Source: Halorientalis sp. LT38 (GTDB taxonomy: Archaea; Halobacteriota; Halobacteria; Halobacteriales; Haloarculaceae). Taken from it: a DNA stretch of 64,000 nt. Positions 25,801 to 34,046 of this stretch are shown in pieces. The stretch is taken from positions 248,001-312,000 of the forward strand of contig NZ_JAYEZN010000001.1 in NCBI RefSeq assembly GCF_037031225.1, in the 5' to 3' direction. Below the pieces are notes generated by a model. It made no database searches. It was given only the letters and a program-made list of their open reading frames with translations, and was not told where the DNA came from. The position numbers and the translations under genes were made by a program. Position 1 is the first letter of the stretch. Each line of letters begins with the position of its first letter.

Positions 25801-26382
25801 TGGACCGCCGAGGGACTCCACGCCTTCGTCGAGACCGCTGACGTCGCGCCCGAACGCGTGGATGCGGCGCTCGACGACGCCGTCGCGGTGGCCGGCTACC
25901 GCCACGTCACGGATCGGGCCGCCGGCGTCTACGAGATCGAGTTCGCCGACCAGACCGTCCTGAACACGCTGCTGGAACACGGTGGCCAGCCGCGCGACCT
26001 CACCGTCGACGCCGACGGCATGGTACTCGTCGTCGACGTCTCCCACGAGATCCAGGTCCGGGAGCTGATCGAGGCGATCCGCGGAACGTACCCGACGGTG
26101 GAACTCGTCGCGCGCAAGGACGTGACCCGCGAGCTACAGAGCGCCGAACAGCTTCGCGGCGACGTGCTCGGCGACCTGACGGACCGCCAGCGGGAAGTGC
26201 TGACGACCGCCCACCTGAGCGGGTACTTCGAGCGGCCGCGCGAGAGCACCGGCCAGGACATCGCGGACTCGCTCGACATCTCGCAGCCGGCGGTGAACCG
26301 CCACCTCCGGGTGGCACAGCGGACCGTCTTCGACTGGTTGCTCTCCGGGACGGTCCTCGACGACGGCGCCAGCGACTCGTGA
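22888..26382 (+). CDS. Large PAS/GAF signalling regulator with Bat-type HTH
   Basis: 1,164 residues from ATG 22888 (MSERDTLVLVG); GTG 22861 is an in-frame alternative. Order: a degenerate receiver-like domain (about 1-115; no phospho-Asp pattern), PAS1 (about 170-290), PAS2 (about 300-425), GAF-like domains (about 430-590, 600-760, 771-930), a bacterio-opsin-activator-type domain (about 940-1095) and an HTH (LTDRQREVLTTAHLSGYFE, then DISQPAVNRHLRVAQRTVF) at the C terminus. Two of the GAF repeats start almost alike (INDVIREIDQSLI, INEVIRGVDEALV), suggesting internal duplication. Proteins of this plan sense redox, light or small ligands and regulate transcription directly. Target genes unknown. 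Confidence 0.92.
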   Translation: MSERDTLVLVGSSEWLPSPEADEESPLSIRRVTDERAAIEAVSDDVAGVLIADPTDAARRATIDRLAAAAGDAPVLALVEDRQATDDALLDAGATGIVTPESVPRLLGHEGPELLDEQATREAAAAEAAAVDGTSSGRADDAPTREAATGAIDGDGVMLDRDPQTKAATLERYDTIVNTVEDAIYLMDADGRFVAVNDASEDLTGYPRSYLEGRHVSTVLPEADVEEGRKMIRELLDDDGEGVSSLEQTVVTADGTEIPCENRLAILTQDGGFEGSVGVVRDVRDQRERERRLREQRALVEGIFEAVPDVLYAFDEAGEFIRWNDRVPELTGYSDAEIGRMNPLDFLAPEDRDRVREALGEVIANRRIEHLEATLETSDGGRIPHEFSGGPIVGEDGDVFGVAGMGRNVSERVAREAEIERQRDELDELNRINDVIREIDQSLIRATSRREAERVVCDRLAEADTYRFATVSQYDPATDSLRPRSGASDGDGLETISTVGASEHEPAREALRTGSVQVVANLRAGDSLSAWETAAFRCGVRSLAVIPVVFEDTTYCLLTVFADRPDAFDEREEAVLGELGETLGYALASIEREEREQLLTTLQGSTEQLIGADSKVEVCERVVGAVSDVLETASVGVFRFDAEAGELVRAGATDGFTDLFPADRLPDPETVDPVVWTAFLDDETVVFDGTEPTPLARNGIRSGMVVPLGDHALLVAISTEATGFDGELRRVLELFATSAEAALDRVEGEADLRARDAELESQNRQLRRQVKINEVIRGVDEALVDGTTRTEIERAVCEQLVSEGAYRFAWIGQYDAATEAVVSRTWAGEGVEYLDAIGADSIEPSHRTLGNGEPVVVPRVSTDLHDESWRQAALLRGFRSVVSVPLVYENYTYGVLSVYADESEAFGETERPVFAELGDTIGNAINGIETKQSLLGDEVLRLKLRLDDETSPLVALARSLDCTISLEGVNTWTAEGLHAFVETADVAPERVDAALDDAVAVAGYRHVTDRAAGVYEIEFADQTVLNTLLEHGGQPRDLTVDADGMVLVVDVSHEIQVRELIEAIRGTYPTVELVARKDVTRELQSAEQLRGDVLGDLTDRQREVLTTAHLSGYFERPRESTGQDIADSLDISQPAVNRHLRVAQRTVFDWLLSGTVLDDGASDS

Positions 26383-26454
26383 GCCAGAGGGGTTATACTG
26401 GTAACCCCCGACCGGGAGCTGGGTTATCTATATCGCGGATATCCCCATAGGGGC

Positions 26455-26802
26455 GTGGGCGATACCCTACGAATGGGAAGCATGCGCGCCAGTTTGATCG
26501 ACACCAGTGAGCTAGAACAGCCGACCGAATCCATCGCCCAGCGGATCGTCGAGGCGGTAGCGACCTTCGAGAACGTCGATCCGATCGACCTCTCGGAACC
26601 GGTCTTCGAGTTCATCGATCCGGACGCGCTGGACGCCGTTGTCGCGTCCGCGACGGCCGACACGAACCTCTCGATCACCTTCGAAGCGTGGGGGCACGAC
26701 ATCGGCGTCAGCGGCGACGGCGACGTCAGCATCGACGGCGAAGTCCGGGACAGCGTGACGACGCCGGAGGGGACGGACACCGCGGATTCCGGCGGGTGGT
26801 GA
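26455..26802 (+). CDS. HalOD1 output-domain protein
   Basis: 115 residues from GTG 26455, about 27 bases after the TATA-like TATCTATAT (26425-26433), which fits a leaderless start; ATG 26473 or 26482 are alternatives. SIAQRIVEAVATFENVDPIDL and FEFIDPDALDAVVASA are the usual HalOD1 core, and ITFEAWGHDIGVSGDGDVSI its C-terminal strand. HalOD1 is a haloarchaeal output module normally found in signal transduction; stand-alone versions have unknown partners. One base separates it from the zinc-finger gene downstream. Confidence 0.88.
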   Translation: MGDTLRMGSMRASLIDTSELEQPTESIAQRIVEAVATFENVDPIDLSEPVFEFIDPDALDAVVASATADTNLSITFEAWGHDIGVSGDGDVSIDGEVRDSVTTPEGTDTADSGGW

Positions 26803-26803
26803 G

Positions 26804-27013
26804 ATGCGACCGCAGCGCGGCGTGACGCGCATCGAATCGGAGAGCCATCCGGAGCGCAGCGACGCGTCAGCCACCGATCGAACCTGTTCGAACTGCGGAC
26901 GAATACTGAAAACAGGCGAGTGGCATCCCGTCGGAACGGGGACCGATCCGGACGGTGGCCTCGTCCTCCACGTATTCTGCGACGAGGACTGTCAGACGAC
27001 CTGGACGGAGTGA
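26804..27013 (+). CDS. Small zinc-finger-like protein
   Basis: 69 residues, starting one base after the HalOD1 stop. TCSNCGRILKTGEWHPV and HVFCDEDCQTTW give a CxxC...CxxxC pattern plus His, a likely zinc site. It is similar in plan to small zinc-finger proteins often encoded beside HalOD1 genes in haloarchaea. Cotranscription with HalOD1 suggests a shared regulatory role. Confidence 0.8.
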   Translation: MRPQRGVTRIESESHPERSDASATDRTCSNCGRILKTGEWHPVGTGTDPDGGLVLHVFCDEDCQTTWTE

Positions 27014-27026
27014 ATCGACCGCGGGG

Positions 27027-28007
27027 CTAGAGCGCGTCGACGACGGCTCGCGTGACGTCCTCGGTCCCGGCGTCGCCGCCGAGATCGGGCGTCCGGGGAC
27101 CGTCTTCGAGCACTGTTTCGACGGCCGCGCGAACGCGCGCAGCCGAATCGTCGTAGCCGAGGTGGTCGCACAGCAATGCCGCGCTCAGGATCATCGCCGA
27201 GGGGTTGGCGACGCCCTCGCCGGCGATGTCGGGCGCGGAGCCGTGGACCGGCTCGAACAGCGCGTTGTCCGGGCCGACGTTCGCGCTCGGCAGCAGGCCG
27301 AGTCCGCCCACCAGGCCCGCCGCCAGATCCGAGAGCATGTCGCCGGCCAGGTTCGGACAGATCACGACCCCGTAGTCCTCAGGGTGCATGATCAGGTGCA
27401 TCGCGAGCGCGTCCATCAGCGCGTCGTCGAACTCGTGGCCGCCCTCTGCAGCGACGGCTTCACACGCCGCCAGGAACTTGCCGTCGGTCTTCTGCATGAC
27501 GTTTGCCTTGTGCGCGACCGTCACGTCCTCGAATCCGTTCTCCTCCGCGTACTCGAAGCCGAACTCGGCGATCCGCCGGGACGCCGACTCCGTGATCAGT
27601 CGCGTCAGCGTCGTGACGTCGTCGGTCAGGTCGTCCTCGATGCCGGCGTAGACGCCCTCCGTGTTCTCGCGGACGAAGACCAGATCGGTCTCCGGTTTGA
27701 CCGCGTCGACGCCCGGATAGGCGCGGGCCGGCCGCACGTTCGCGAAGGAGTCGACGGCTTCCCGAAGCGGGAGGATCACGTCGGCCGCGGTCTCGCCCGC
27801 CGCGCCGAACAGCGTCGCGTCGGCCTCGGCGGCCAGGTCGTAGGTCTCCTGGGGCAGCGCCTCGCCCCGCTCTTCTTTCACGTGGTCGCCGGCCTCGCCC
27901 TCGACGAACTCGAGATCCAGGTCGAGGGCTTCGAGCACTTCGACCGCCGCTGGCAGTACCTCGCCGCCGATCCCATCGCCGGGAATGACTGCAATCGTGT
28001 CTGTCAT
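27027..28007 (-). CDS. leuB: 3-isopropylmalate dehydrogenase
   Basis: 326 residues. [21 protein letters not shown] at the N terminus, [19 protein letters not shown], and the metal-binding [33 protein letters not shown]. The family includes isocitrate dehydrogenases; the leucine context and short length favour LeuB, which oxidises 3-isopropylmalate to 2-oxo-4-methylpentanoate. An 83-base gap separates it from leuD, and CTCTTTTCGG about 30 bases upstream could be its own promoter, so it may be expressed partly on its own. Confidence 0.93.
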   Translation of the reverse strand: MTDTIAVIPGDGIGGEVLPAAVEVLEALDLDLEFVEGEAGDHVKEERGEALPQETYDLAAEADATLFGAAGETAADVILPLREAVDSFANVRPARAYPGVDAVKPETDLVFVRENTEGVYAGIEDDLTDDVTTLTRLITESASRRIAEFGFEYAEENGFEDVTVAHKANVMQKTDGKFLAACEAVAAEGGHEFDDALMDALAMHLIMHPEDYGVVICPNLAGDMLSDLAAGLVGGLGLLPSANVGPDNALFEPVHGSAPDIAGEGVANPSAMILSAALLCDHLGYDDSAARVRAAVETVLEDGPRTPDLGGDAGTEDVTRAVVDAL

Positions 28008-28090
28008 GCCGGTACCTGCGAAGTGGCCCGAAAAGAGGGTATCGATCCGTCGAAATCGCCTGGCCTGCCGTCCCGTCCGCTGGTCGAATG

Positions 28091-28777
28091 TCAGCCGTCG
28101 ACGTAGGGCAGGCCGGCCGCCGTATCGGAGATGGCCTGCTGGTTGGCCTTCATCAGGGCCGTCGTGTCCCAGATGCCGTCGACGAGGGCCTTCCGCTGGC
28201 CCTCGTCGACCGTCACGTCGACCGTCTTGCCGTCGTAGGTAACGGTCTCGGCCGCGACGTCGATGTCGATCTCGGCGTCGGGGTTCTCGTCGACGAAGTC
28301 CTGCAGTGCCTCGACGGTCTCCTGGTCGGCGGTGACCGTCGGCATCCCGAGTGCGAGACAGTTGCCCGCGAAGATCTCGGCGAAGGACTCGCCGATGAAC
28401 GCGTCGATGCCCCAGCGCATGAGGGCCTGCGGGGCGTGCTCCCGGGAGGAGCCACAGCCGAAGTTCGCGTTGACGACCATGACGTTGGCGTCCTGGAACC
28501 GCTCCTCGTTGAGCGGGTGGTCCTTCTCGTTGTCCTCCTCGTCGAAGCGCTGGTCGAAGAAGGAGAACTCCCCGAGGCCGTCGAAGGTGACGACCTTCAT
28601 GAACCGCGCGGGGATGATCTGGTCGGTGTCGATGTCGTTCCCGCGGATGGGGACGCCGCTCCCGGAGACCGCCTTCACTTCGGGGATCTCGACTTCGTCG
28701 CCACCGTCAGTTCGCGGTTCCCTGCGGTCACCGCTCACTCGTTCCGAGGACTCGCTTCGCTCGTCCTCGCGCGTCAT
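28091..28777 (-). CDS. leuD: 3-isopropylmalate dehydratase small subunit
   Basis: 228 residues, longer than usual (about 200) owing to a charged N-terminal extension (about 35 residues, rich in Glu, Arg, Ser). The swivel domain is clear: [39 protein letters not shown]. With LeuC it isomerises 2- and 3-isopropylmalate. ATG 28777 overlaps the leuC stop by four bases (ATGA). A later start is possible but none lies exactly before the conserved domain. Confidence 0.93.
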   Translation of the reverse strand: MTREDERSESSERVSGDRREPRTDGGDEVEIPEVKAVSGSGVPIRGNDIDTDQIIPARFMKVVTFDGLGEFSFFDQRFDEEDNEKDHPLNEERFQDANVMVVNANFGCGSSREHAPQALMRWGIDAFIGESFAEIFAGNCLALGMPTVTADQETVEALQDFVDENPDAEIDIDVAAETVTYDGKTVDVTVDEGQRKALVDGIWDTTALMKANQQAISDTAAGLPYVDG

Positions 28778-30195
28778 ACGGAGACCACCTCTTCCAGGTC
28801 GCGCACGTCAGTCACTTCCCCAGTGACCGCCGCGGCGGCGACCATCTGCGGATTCATCAGGACCGTCCGGCCGTCCTTCGAGCCCTGGCGGCCGACGAAG
28901 TTCCGGTTCGAGGAGGAGGCACACGCCTCGTCGCCCTCGAGCTGGTCTTCGTTCATGCCCAGACACATCGAACAGCCGGCGTTACGCCAGTCGAAGCCGG
29001 CTTCCTCGAAAATGTCTTTCAGGCCCTCCTCCTCGGCGGCGCGCTGGACGCGCTGGCTGCCGGGGACGACGAACGCGCGCACGTCGTCGGGGACCTGTCG
29101 GCCCTCGACGATCTTCGCACCGCGTCGCAGGTCGGGCAGGCGAGCGTTGGTACAGGAGCCCAGGAACGCCACGTCGATGTCGTAGCCCTCCATGGTGTCG
29201 CCGGGTTCGACGCGCATGTGCTCCTGGGCGCGTCGAGCCGTGTCCTGCTTCTCCGGGGGCAGGTCCTCCGGGGCCGGAATGGGCTGGGTGACGCCGACGC
29301 CCTGGCCGGGCGTGGTACCCCAGGTGACGACGGGCTCCAGTTCGCCCGCGTCGATGGTGACGACGTCGTCGTACTCGGCGTCCTCGTCGCTGCGGATGGA
29401 CTCCCAGTAGGGCTTGAGCTCCTCGAACTTCCCGGGATTCTCCTGGAAGTAGTCCGTCTGCTCCAGCCACTCGTAGGTGGTCTCGTCTGGGTTGACATAG
29501 CCCGCGCGAGCGCCGCCCTCGATGGACATGTTACAGATGGACATCCGCCCTTCCATGCCCAGGTCCTCGATGGCCTCGCCGGCGTACTCGTAGACGTAGC
29601 CGACGCCGCCCTCGGTGCCCAACCGGCGGATGATCTCCAGGATGATGTCCTTGGCCTCGACGCCCTCGCCGAGTTCGCCGTCGACCTGGATCTTCCGCAC
29701 TTTCTGCTTCTCCATCGCGATGGTCTGGGTCGCCAGCACGTCGCGGATCTGGCTGGTCCCGATCCCGAACGCGAGCGCGCCGAACGCGCCGTGCGTGGAG
29801 GTGTGGCTGTCGCCGCAGACGATGGTCTTTCCGGGCTGGGTCAGCCCCTGCTCCGGGCCGATGACGTGGACGATGCCCTGCTCGCCGGTGTCGGGCGAGA
29901 GGAACTCGATGCCCGCGTCGCGGACGTTCTCTTCGAGTTCGGCCATCATCTCCTCGGCCGCGTCGTCGCTGTAGGGCCGGGACTGGTCGGCCGTGGGAAC
30001 GATGTGGTCCACGGTCGCGAGCGTCAGGTCCGGTCGGGCGACCTCCAGGTCCCGCTCCTGGAGCATGCCGAACGCCTGCGGGCTCGTGACCTCGTGGATG
30101 AGGTGCAGGCCCACGAACAGCTGATCCTGCCCGTTCGGCAGCGTGGTTACCTTGTGATTCTCCCAGACCTTGTCGTACAGTGTGCCTCGACTCAT
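28774..30195 (-). CDS. leuC: 3-isopropylmalate dehydratase large subunit
   Basis: 473 residues. Aconitase-family iron-sulfur enzyme: GTLYDKVWENHKV at the start, VCGDSHTSTHGAFG, and the [4Fe-4S] cysteines in LGSCTNAR and GCSMCLG. Acts with LeuD. Its ATG overlaps the stop of the 32-codon ORF upstream (ATGA, 30192-30195). Confidence 0.96.
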   Translation of the reverse strand: MSRGTLYDKVWENHKVTTLPNGQDQLFVGLHLIHEVTSPQAFGMLQERDLEVARPDLTLATVDHIVPTADQSRPYSDDAAEEMMAELEENVRDAGIEFLSPDTGEQGIVHVIGPEQGLTQPGKTIVCGDSHTSTHGAFGALAFGIGTSQIRDVLATQTIAMEKQKVRKIQVDGELGEGVEAKDIILEIIRRLGTEGGVGYVYEYAGEAIEDLGMEGRMSICNMSIEGGARAGYVNPDETTYEWLEQTDYFQENPGKFEELKPYWESIRSDEDAEYDDVVTIDAGELEPVVTWGTTPGQGVGVTQPIPAPEDLPPEKQDTARRAQEHMRVEPGDTMEGYDIDVAFLGSCTNARLPDLRRGAKIVEGRQVPDDVRAFVVPGSQRVQRAAEEEGLKDIFEEAGFDWRNAGCSMCLGMNEDQLEGDEACASSSNRNFVGRQGSKDGRTVLMNPQMVAAAAVTGEVTDVRDLEEVVSV

Positions 30196-30290
30196 TTTGT
30201 GTCGGATCGTCCCTCCGTGCCGCGCTCGAAGACGCGGTCGACGCCCTCGCCGTGGGGCGGCGTGTGGTCCACGTCGCGCATCTCAGTCAT
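30192..30290 (-). CDS. 32-codon ORF nested between ilvC and leuC
   Basis: ATG 30290 lies inside the end of ilvC (eight-base overlap ATGACTGA) and the stop overlaps the leuC start (ATGA). The peptide (starting [21 protein letters not shown]) is acidic and soluble. Without it there would be an unusual gap inside a tight operon. I believe similar small ORFs occur here in other haloarchaea, but this is unverified. It could be a functional microprotein or a coupling element carrying ribosomes into leuC. Confidence 0.6.
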   Translation of the reverse strand: MTEMRDVDHTPPHGEGVDRVFERGTEGRSDTK

Positions 30291-31323
30291 CCGCGCGCAC
30301 CTCCTCCTGTTCGGCCTCCTCGGCGTCCTCCTCGGCCTGCCAGTCGAACAGTTCGCGGAGCCGTGCCCCGACCTCCTCGATCTGGTGGTTCTCTTCTGCC
30401 TCCCGAAGCTGTTTGTACGAGGGCCGGTGGGCCTGATTCTCGGCGATCCACTCGCGAGCGAAGGTGCCCTCCTGGACCTCTTCGAGGATCTGTTCCATCC
30501 CCTCGCGGTTGATGACGTCTTCGCCGCGCGTGAGACCGCCGTACTCCGCGGTGTCGGAGACGGAGTTCCACATCTCCATGTGGCCGCCTTCGTACATCAG
30601 ATCGACGATGAGCTTCAGTTCGTTCAGACACTCGAAGTAGGCCATCTCCGGGGAGTAGCCCGCGTCGACGAGCGTCTCGAAACCGGCCTTCACGAGGTCG
30701 GTCACGCCGCCACAGAGGACGGCCTGTTCGCCGAACAGGTCTGTCTCGGTCTCCTCGCGGAACGTCGTCTGGATGGTGCCGGCACGCGTACAGCCGATTG
30801 CTTTCGCGTAGGCCAGGCCCTCTTCCTTCGCGTCGCCCGTCGCGTCCTGGCAGATGGCCAGCAGACCGGGCGTCCCTTCGCCTTTCTCGTAGTTACGGCG
30901 GACCAGGTGACCCGGCGACTTGGGCGCGACCATCGTGACGTCCACGTCTTCCGGGGGCTCGATCTGGCCGTAGTGGATGTTGAACCCGTGGGCGAACTGG
31001 AGCGTGTCGCCCGCGTCGAGTTCGTCCCGGATCTCCTCGAACACCGCGGGCTGCACGGTGTCGGGGACCAGCATCTTCACGATATCCGCGCGGGCGGCGG
31101 CCTCGACGGGCGTCGCGACCTCCAGCCCCTCGTCCTCGGCGGCCGCCCGAGAGGCGGAACTCTCGCGGAGGCCGACGACGACGTCGACCCCGCTGTCGTG
31201 AAGGTTCAGCGCGTGTGCGTGGCCCTGGCTACCGTAGCCCAGCACGGCCACGGTCTTGTCGTCGATGTGTGATACGTCCGCGTCCTCGTCGTAGTAGATC
31301 TCGGTGGTGAATTCGTCAGTCAT
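30283..31323 (-). CDS. ilvC: Ketol-acid reductoisomerase
   Basis: 346 residues. NAD(P)-binding [21 protein letters not shown], then [17 protein letters not shown] and the catalytic helical domain ([38 protein letters not shown]). Converts acetolactate or acetohydroxybutyrate to dihydroxy acids with Mg2+ in valine, isoleucine and leucine synthesis. The C terminus is a long acidic tail ([16 protein letters not shown]). ATG 31323 overlaps the ilvN stop by eight bases. Confidence 0.96.
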   Translation of the reverse strand: MTDEFTTEIYYDEDADVSHIDDKTVAVLGYGSQGHAHALNLHDSGVDVVVGLRESSASRAAAEDEGLEVATPVEAAARADIVKMLVPDTVQPAVFEEIRDELDAGDTLQFAHGFNIHYGQIEPPEDVDVTMVAPKSPGHLVRRNYEKGEGTPGLLAICQDATGDAKEEGLAYAKAIGCTRAGTIQTTFREETETDLFGEQAVLCGGVTDLVKAGFETLVDAGYSPEMAYFECLNELKLIVDLMYEGGHMEMWNSVSDTAEYGGLTRGEDVINREGMEQILEEVQEGTFAREWIAENQAHRPSYKQLREAEENHQIEEVGARLRELFDWQAEEDAEEAEQEEVRADD

Positions 31324-31963
31324 CGTCGGCTGGTGTCTCCGTCTCCGCAGTCAGTTTCACTGTCTCTTCGACCTCGGCGGTCTGCTGTTCGCCCCGTGAG
31401 AGCGCCGCGTAGCCGGTCCGGACGATCTCGCGGATGCCGAACTGCTTGTACGCGTCGATGGCGTCGTCGATCTTCTGGACGTTGCCCGTGATCTCGACCG
31501 TGATCGTCCGCGGCCCGGCGTCAAGCGTCTCACCGCCGTACATCTCGGTGATCGCGTGGACCTTGTCCGGCTCGTCGCCGTTTACCTTCACGATCACCAG
31601 TTCGCGCTGGATCGAATCGTGATCCAGTTCCCGCACCGAGACCACGGGGATGAGCTTCCGCAGCTGCTTTTTGGCCTGCTGGATCCCCGGCCGCGTCTCC
31701 TCGATGACGATCGTCATCCGGGCGCGGCTCTCGTCGACCGTCGTGCCGACGGTGAGACTCTCGATGTTGAACTGCCGCCGGCTGAACAGGCCGGAGACCT
31801 CCGCCAGCACGCCCGGCTGGTGTTCGACCAGCGCCGACAGCACGGCGCGGCGCGGCTCGTGTCTGGCCTCGGCTTCGGGGTCGATGCGAATACCGTCCTC
31901 GTTGCGCCGGCCCTCGGGACGCATCCGTTCGCCCGGGCCCGGCCCTGGGAGTTTTCCTGTCAT
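31316..31963 (-). CDS. ilvN: Acetolactate synthase regulatory subunit
   Basis: 215 residues. ACT domain at about 35-110 ([20 protein letters not shown] and [12 protein letters not shown]) which binds valine in the family, followed by the ALS small-subunit C-terminal domain ([28 protein letters not shown]). The N-terminal extension is charged. The stop of ilvB is two bases upstream, so the subunits are coupled. Inhibits or modulates IlvB on valine binding. Confidence 0.95.
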   Translation of the reverse strand: MTGKLPGPGPGERMRPEGRRNEDGIRIDPEAEARHEPRRAVLSALVEHQPGVLAEVSGLFSRRQFNIESLTVGTTVDESRARMTIVIEETRPGIQQAKKQLRKLIPVVSVRELDHDSIQRELVIVKVNGDEPDKVHAITEMYGGETLDAGPRTITVEITGNVQKIDDAIDAYKQFGIREIVRTGYAALSRGEQQTAEVEETVKLTAETETPADDD

Positions 31964-31965
31964 CG

Positions 31966-33759
31966 TTAGATCTCGTCCAGATCGGCTTCCGAGAGCGCGA
32001 ACAGGCTGTTGTCACCGCCGCTGGGCACCATCGGATACACGTTCTCTTCGGGGTCGATGATCGCGTCGACGACCGACGGGCCGTCGTACTCCATCGCGGC
32101 CTCGATGACCTCGTCGACCTCTTCGTAGTCCTCCAGCCGGAAGCCGCGAGCGCCGTAGGCCTCCGCCAGCTTGTCGAACTCCGGAACCCACGGGTACTCC
32201 GAGGCCATGTGCCGGCCTTCGTAGAAGCCGTCCTGCCACTGGCGAACCATCCCGATCGCTTCGTTGTTCAGGACGACGATGGTGATGTCGAGGTTCTCCC
32301 GCACCGCCACCGACAGTTCCTGACTCGTCATCAGGAAGGAACCGTCGCCCTCGAAGGCGACGACCTCGCGGTCCGGCTCCGCGATCTTCGCGCCGATGGC
32401 CGCGGGGAACCCGTAGCCCATCGTCCCCAGACCGTGGGAGGTGACCCACGTCCGGGGTTCGGTCCAGGTCCAGTACTGCCAGGCCCACATCTGGTGCTGG
32501 CCGACGCCCGCCGTGACGATCGTGTCGTCCGGCATCGCCTCGTCGAACTGCTCGACGACGTACTGGGGCTTGAGCGGGCGATCCTCGGGCATCTCGTAGT
32601 CAAGCGGGTACTCGTCCTTCCAGGTCTGGCACTGCTCGCGCCAGGCCTCGGCCTCGGGGGAGTCGGTCATCGCGTCGCCCAGCTGGTCGAGCACCGCCTT
32701 CGCGTCGCCCAGCAGGGGGTAGTCGGCCTCGATGTTCTTGCTGATCTCGGCCGGGTCGATGTCCACGTGGACGACGTCGGCGTCCGGCGCGAACGTCTTC
32801 ACGTCGCCGGTCAGCCGGTCGTCGAAGCGCGTCCCGATGGCCAGCATGCAGTCGGTCAGCGTGATGGCCATGTTGGCGTAGCCGGTGCCGTGCATTCCGG
32901 CGATGCCCATCGACAGCTCGTGGGTCTGGTCGAAGGCACCGGTGCCCGGCATCGTCGTCATGACCGGAATCTCGTGTTTCTTGGCGAACGCGCGCAACTC
33001 GTCGCTCGCGTTGGCCTTGATGACGCCGCCGCCGGCCAGGATCACAGGTTTATCGGCGTCGGAGATCACGTCGGCCGCCTCGGAGACGGCGTCTTCGTCG
33101 GCCTTCTCCGGCGGGTTGTACGTGTCCGGGGTCTCCGGCTTGCCCGGTTCCACGTCGGTCTCGGGCTGGGTCACGTCCTTCGGCAGGTCGACCAGCGTCG
33201 GGCCCTGACGGCCCTCGTCGGCCAGCGCGTAGGCCGTGCTCACGTCGTCGCCCACCTCGTCCGGCGAAGCGGCGAAGTGGTTGTACTTGGTGATCGGCTG
33301 GGTGACGCCGATGGTGTCGGTCTCCTGGAAGGCGTCGTTGCCCACCAGGTCCGTCGGCACCTGCCCCGTCAGGGCGATCAGCGGGTCCGAGTCCATGCTG
33401 GCGTCCGCGATGCCGGTCACGAGGTTCGTCGCGCCCGGGCCAGAGGTCGCCATGCAGACCCCCGGATCGCCGGTGACGATGCCGTATGCGTCGGCGGCGT
33501 GGACCGCGCCCTGCTCGTGGGCCATCGTGACGTGAGTCATGTCCGTCTCGCTGTAGAGCGCGTCGTAGACGGGCATGATCGCCCCGCCCTGGACGCCGAA
33601 CAGGTAGTCGACGCCGGCGTTCTTCAGCGCCGCGACGACGGCGTCCGCGCCGTTCTCGATCGGTTCGACGTGGCTCTCGCCCTCGGGCTGGCCGGGTTTC
33701 TCGTCGGTCGCTTCCGCCTCGACTTCGTCCGCGTGCGGTGTCTGTGCGCTATCGCTCAT
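31966..33759 (-). CDS. ilvB: Acetolactate synthase catalytic subunit
   Basis: 597 residues. ThDP-dependent enzyme: GADAVVAALKNAGVDYLFGVQGGAIM with YDAL, HEQGAVHAADAYG (catalytic Glu), GPGATNLVTG, and the ThDP/metal motif GDGSFLMTSQEL to NN. Acidic N-terminal extension of about 35 residues. Catalyses the first common step of branched-chain synthesis. A strong GGAGG lies seven bases before ATG 33759 (33767-33771). It is the first structural gene behind a two-ORF leader. Confidence 0.97.
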   Translation of the reverse strand: MSDSAQTPHADEVEAEATDEKPGQPEGESHVEPIENGADAVVAALKNAGVDYLFGVQGGAIMPVYDALYSETDMTHVTMAHEQGAVHAADAYGIVTGDPGVCMATSGPGATNLVTGIADASMDSDPLIALTGQVPTDLVGNDAFQETDTIGVTQPITKYNHFAASPDEVGDDVSTAYALADEGRQGPTLVDLPKDVTQPETDVEPGKPETPDTYNPPEKADEDAVSEAADVISDADKPVILAGGGVIKANASDELRAFAKKHEIPVMTTMPGTGAFDQTHELSMGIAGMHGTGYANMAITLTDCMLAIGTRFDDRLTGDVKTFAPDADVVHVDIDPAEISKNIEADYPLLGDAKAVLDQLGDAMTDSPEAEAWREQCQTWKDEYPLDYEMPEDRPLKPQYVVEQFDEAMPDDTIVTAGVGQHQMWAWQYWTWTEPRTWVTSHGLGTMGYGFPAAIGAKIAEPDREVVAFEGDGSFLMTSQELSVAVRENLDITIVVLNNEAIGMVRQWQDGFYEGRHMASEYPWVPEFDKLAEAYGARGFRLEDYEEVDEVIEAAMEYDGPSVVDAIIDPEENVYPMVPSGGDNSLFALSEADLDEI

Positions 33760-33802
33760 GTCGATTCCTCCGTCGTGTCCGCGTGGTGTGTGGTCGTTGC
33801 AT
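33749..33802 (-). CDS. 17-codon basic ORF overlapping the ilvB start
   Basis: ATG 33802 is preceded by its own GGAGG (33809-33813) six bases away. The peptide (MQRPHTTRTRRRNRHER) runs into ilvB by 11 bases. Its Shine-Dalgarno could pair inside a CTCCG/CGGAG hairpin. The placement suggests translational coupling with ilvB. May be chance, but the two SD elements in a row are notable. Confidence 0.4.
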   Translation of the reverse strand: MQRPHTTRTRRRNRHER

Positions 33803-33809
33803 GTGTGGC

Positions 33810-33845
33810 CTCCGGAAATCTATCGGCTGTACCGCAGAATCGGAG
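33810..33845 (-). promoter_or_regulatory. Possible hairpin sequestering a leader ribosome-binding site
   Basis: On the minus strand CTCCG (33841-33845) can pair with CGGAG (33810-33814), overlapping the GGAGG at 33809-33813. Short five-base stem, so weak alone. Confidence 0.3.
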
Positions 33846-33860
33846 TTGTGGCAGGTTGCA

Positions 33861-33876
33861 GGGGCTATACGGCCCC
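33861..33876 (-). promoter_or_regulatory. GC hairpin over the leader-peptide stop codon
   Basis: GGGGC-N6-GCCCC (one further A-T pair outside) lies on the last codons and the TAG of the leader ORF. A ribosome translating or stalled in the Val/Ile/Leu run would melt or block it. There is no T tract, so it is not a simple intrinsic terminator. Confidence 0.5.
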
Positions 33877-33948
33877 TACGATACCCGCGAGAATCACGAG
33901 CGCGCGGCTGGTGAACGGATCGGATCCGGTCCCGAGCGGCGCGGTCAT
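33865..33948 (-). CDS. Leaderless leader peptide of the ilv-leu operon (27 codons)
   Basis: ATG 33948 is about 29 bases from the centre of the TATA box at 33975-33980, so the mRNA should begin on it. The peptide ends in ALVILAGIVGAV: seven of its last twelve residues are Leu, Ile or Val. It uses ATT and GTA codons, unusual in this GC-rich genome, and the run stops at a hairpin over the TAG. This has the layout of bacterial ilv/leu leader peptides that sense charged branched-chain tRNA. About 105 bases separate its stop from ilvB. Inferred; expression not shown. Confidence 0.6.
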   Translation of the reverse strand: MTAPLGTGSDPFTSRALVILAGIVGAV

Positions 33949-33974
33949 CGTGTGCCGAAATCTCCCGGCCAGCA

Positions 33975-33980
33975 GTATAA
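33975..33980 (-). promoter_or_regulatory. TATA box of the ilv-leu operon
   Basis: GAGTTATACTG on the minus strand; the TTATAC centre is about 29 bases ahead of the leader ATG 33948. Confidence 0.6.
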
Positions 33981-34046
33981 CTCTTCCGAGTCGTGGCGGG
34001 CTGTACCGGCCGCTGGCGAACGCTTGCGTCCGAAGCGGAGGTCATC

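Larger units (their letters stand above)
33825..34008. repeat. Direct repeat GGCTGTACCG flanking the ilv leader
   Basis: The ten-base sequence GGCTGTACCG occurs at 33825-33834 (between the leader ORF and ilvB) and at 33999-34008 (20-30 bases upstream of the TATA box). Two identical copies within 185 bases could bind one regulator at two sites; chance is possible. Confidence 0.3.

Noticed and set aside
33861-33876. Intrinsic terminator in the ilv leader
   Set aside because: Stable hairpin but no T tract follows on the minus strand, so simple intrinsic termination is not supported.
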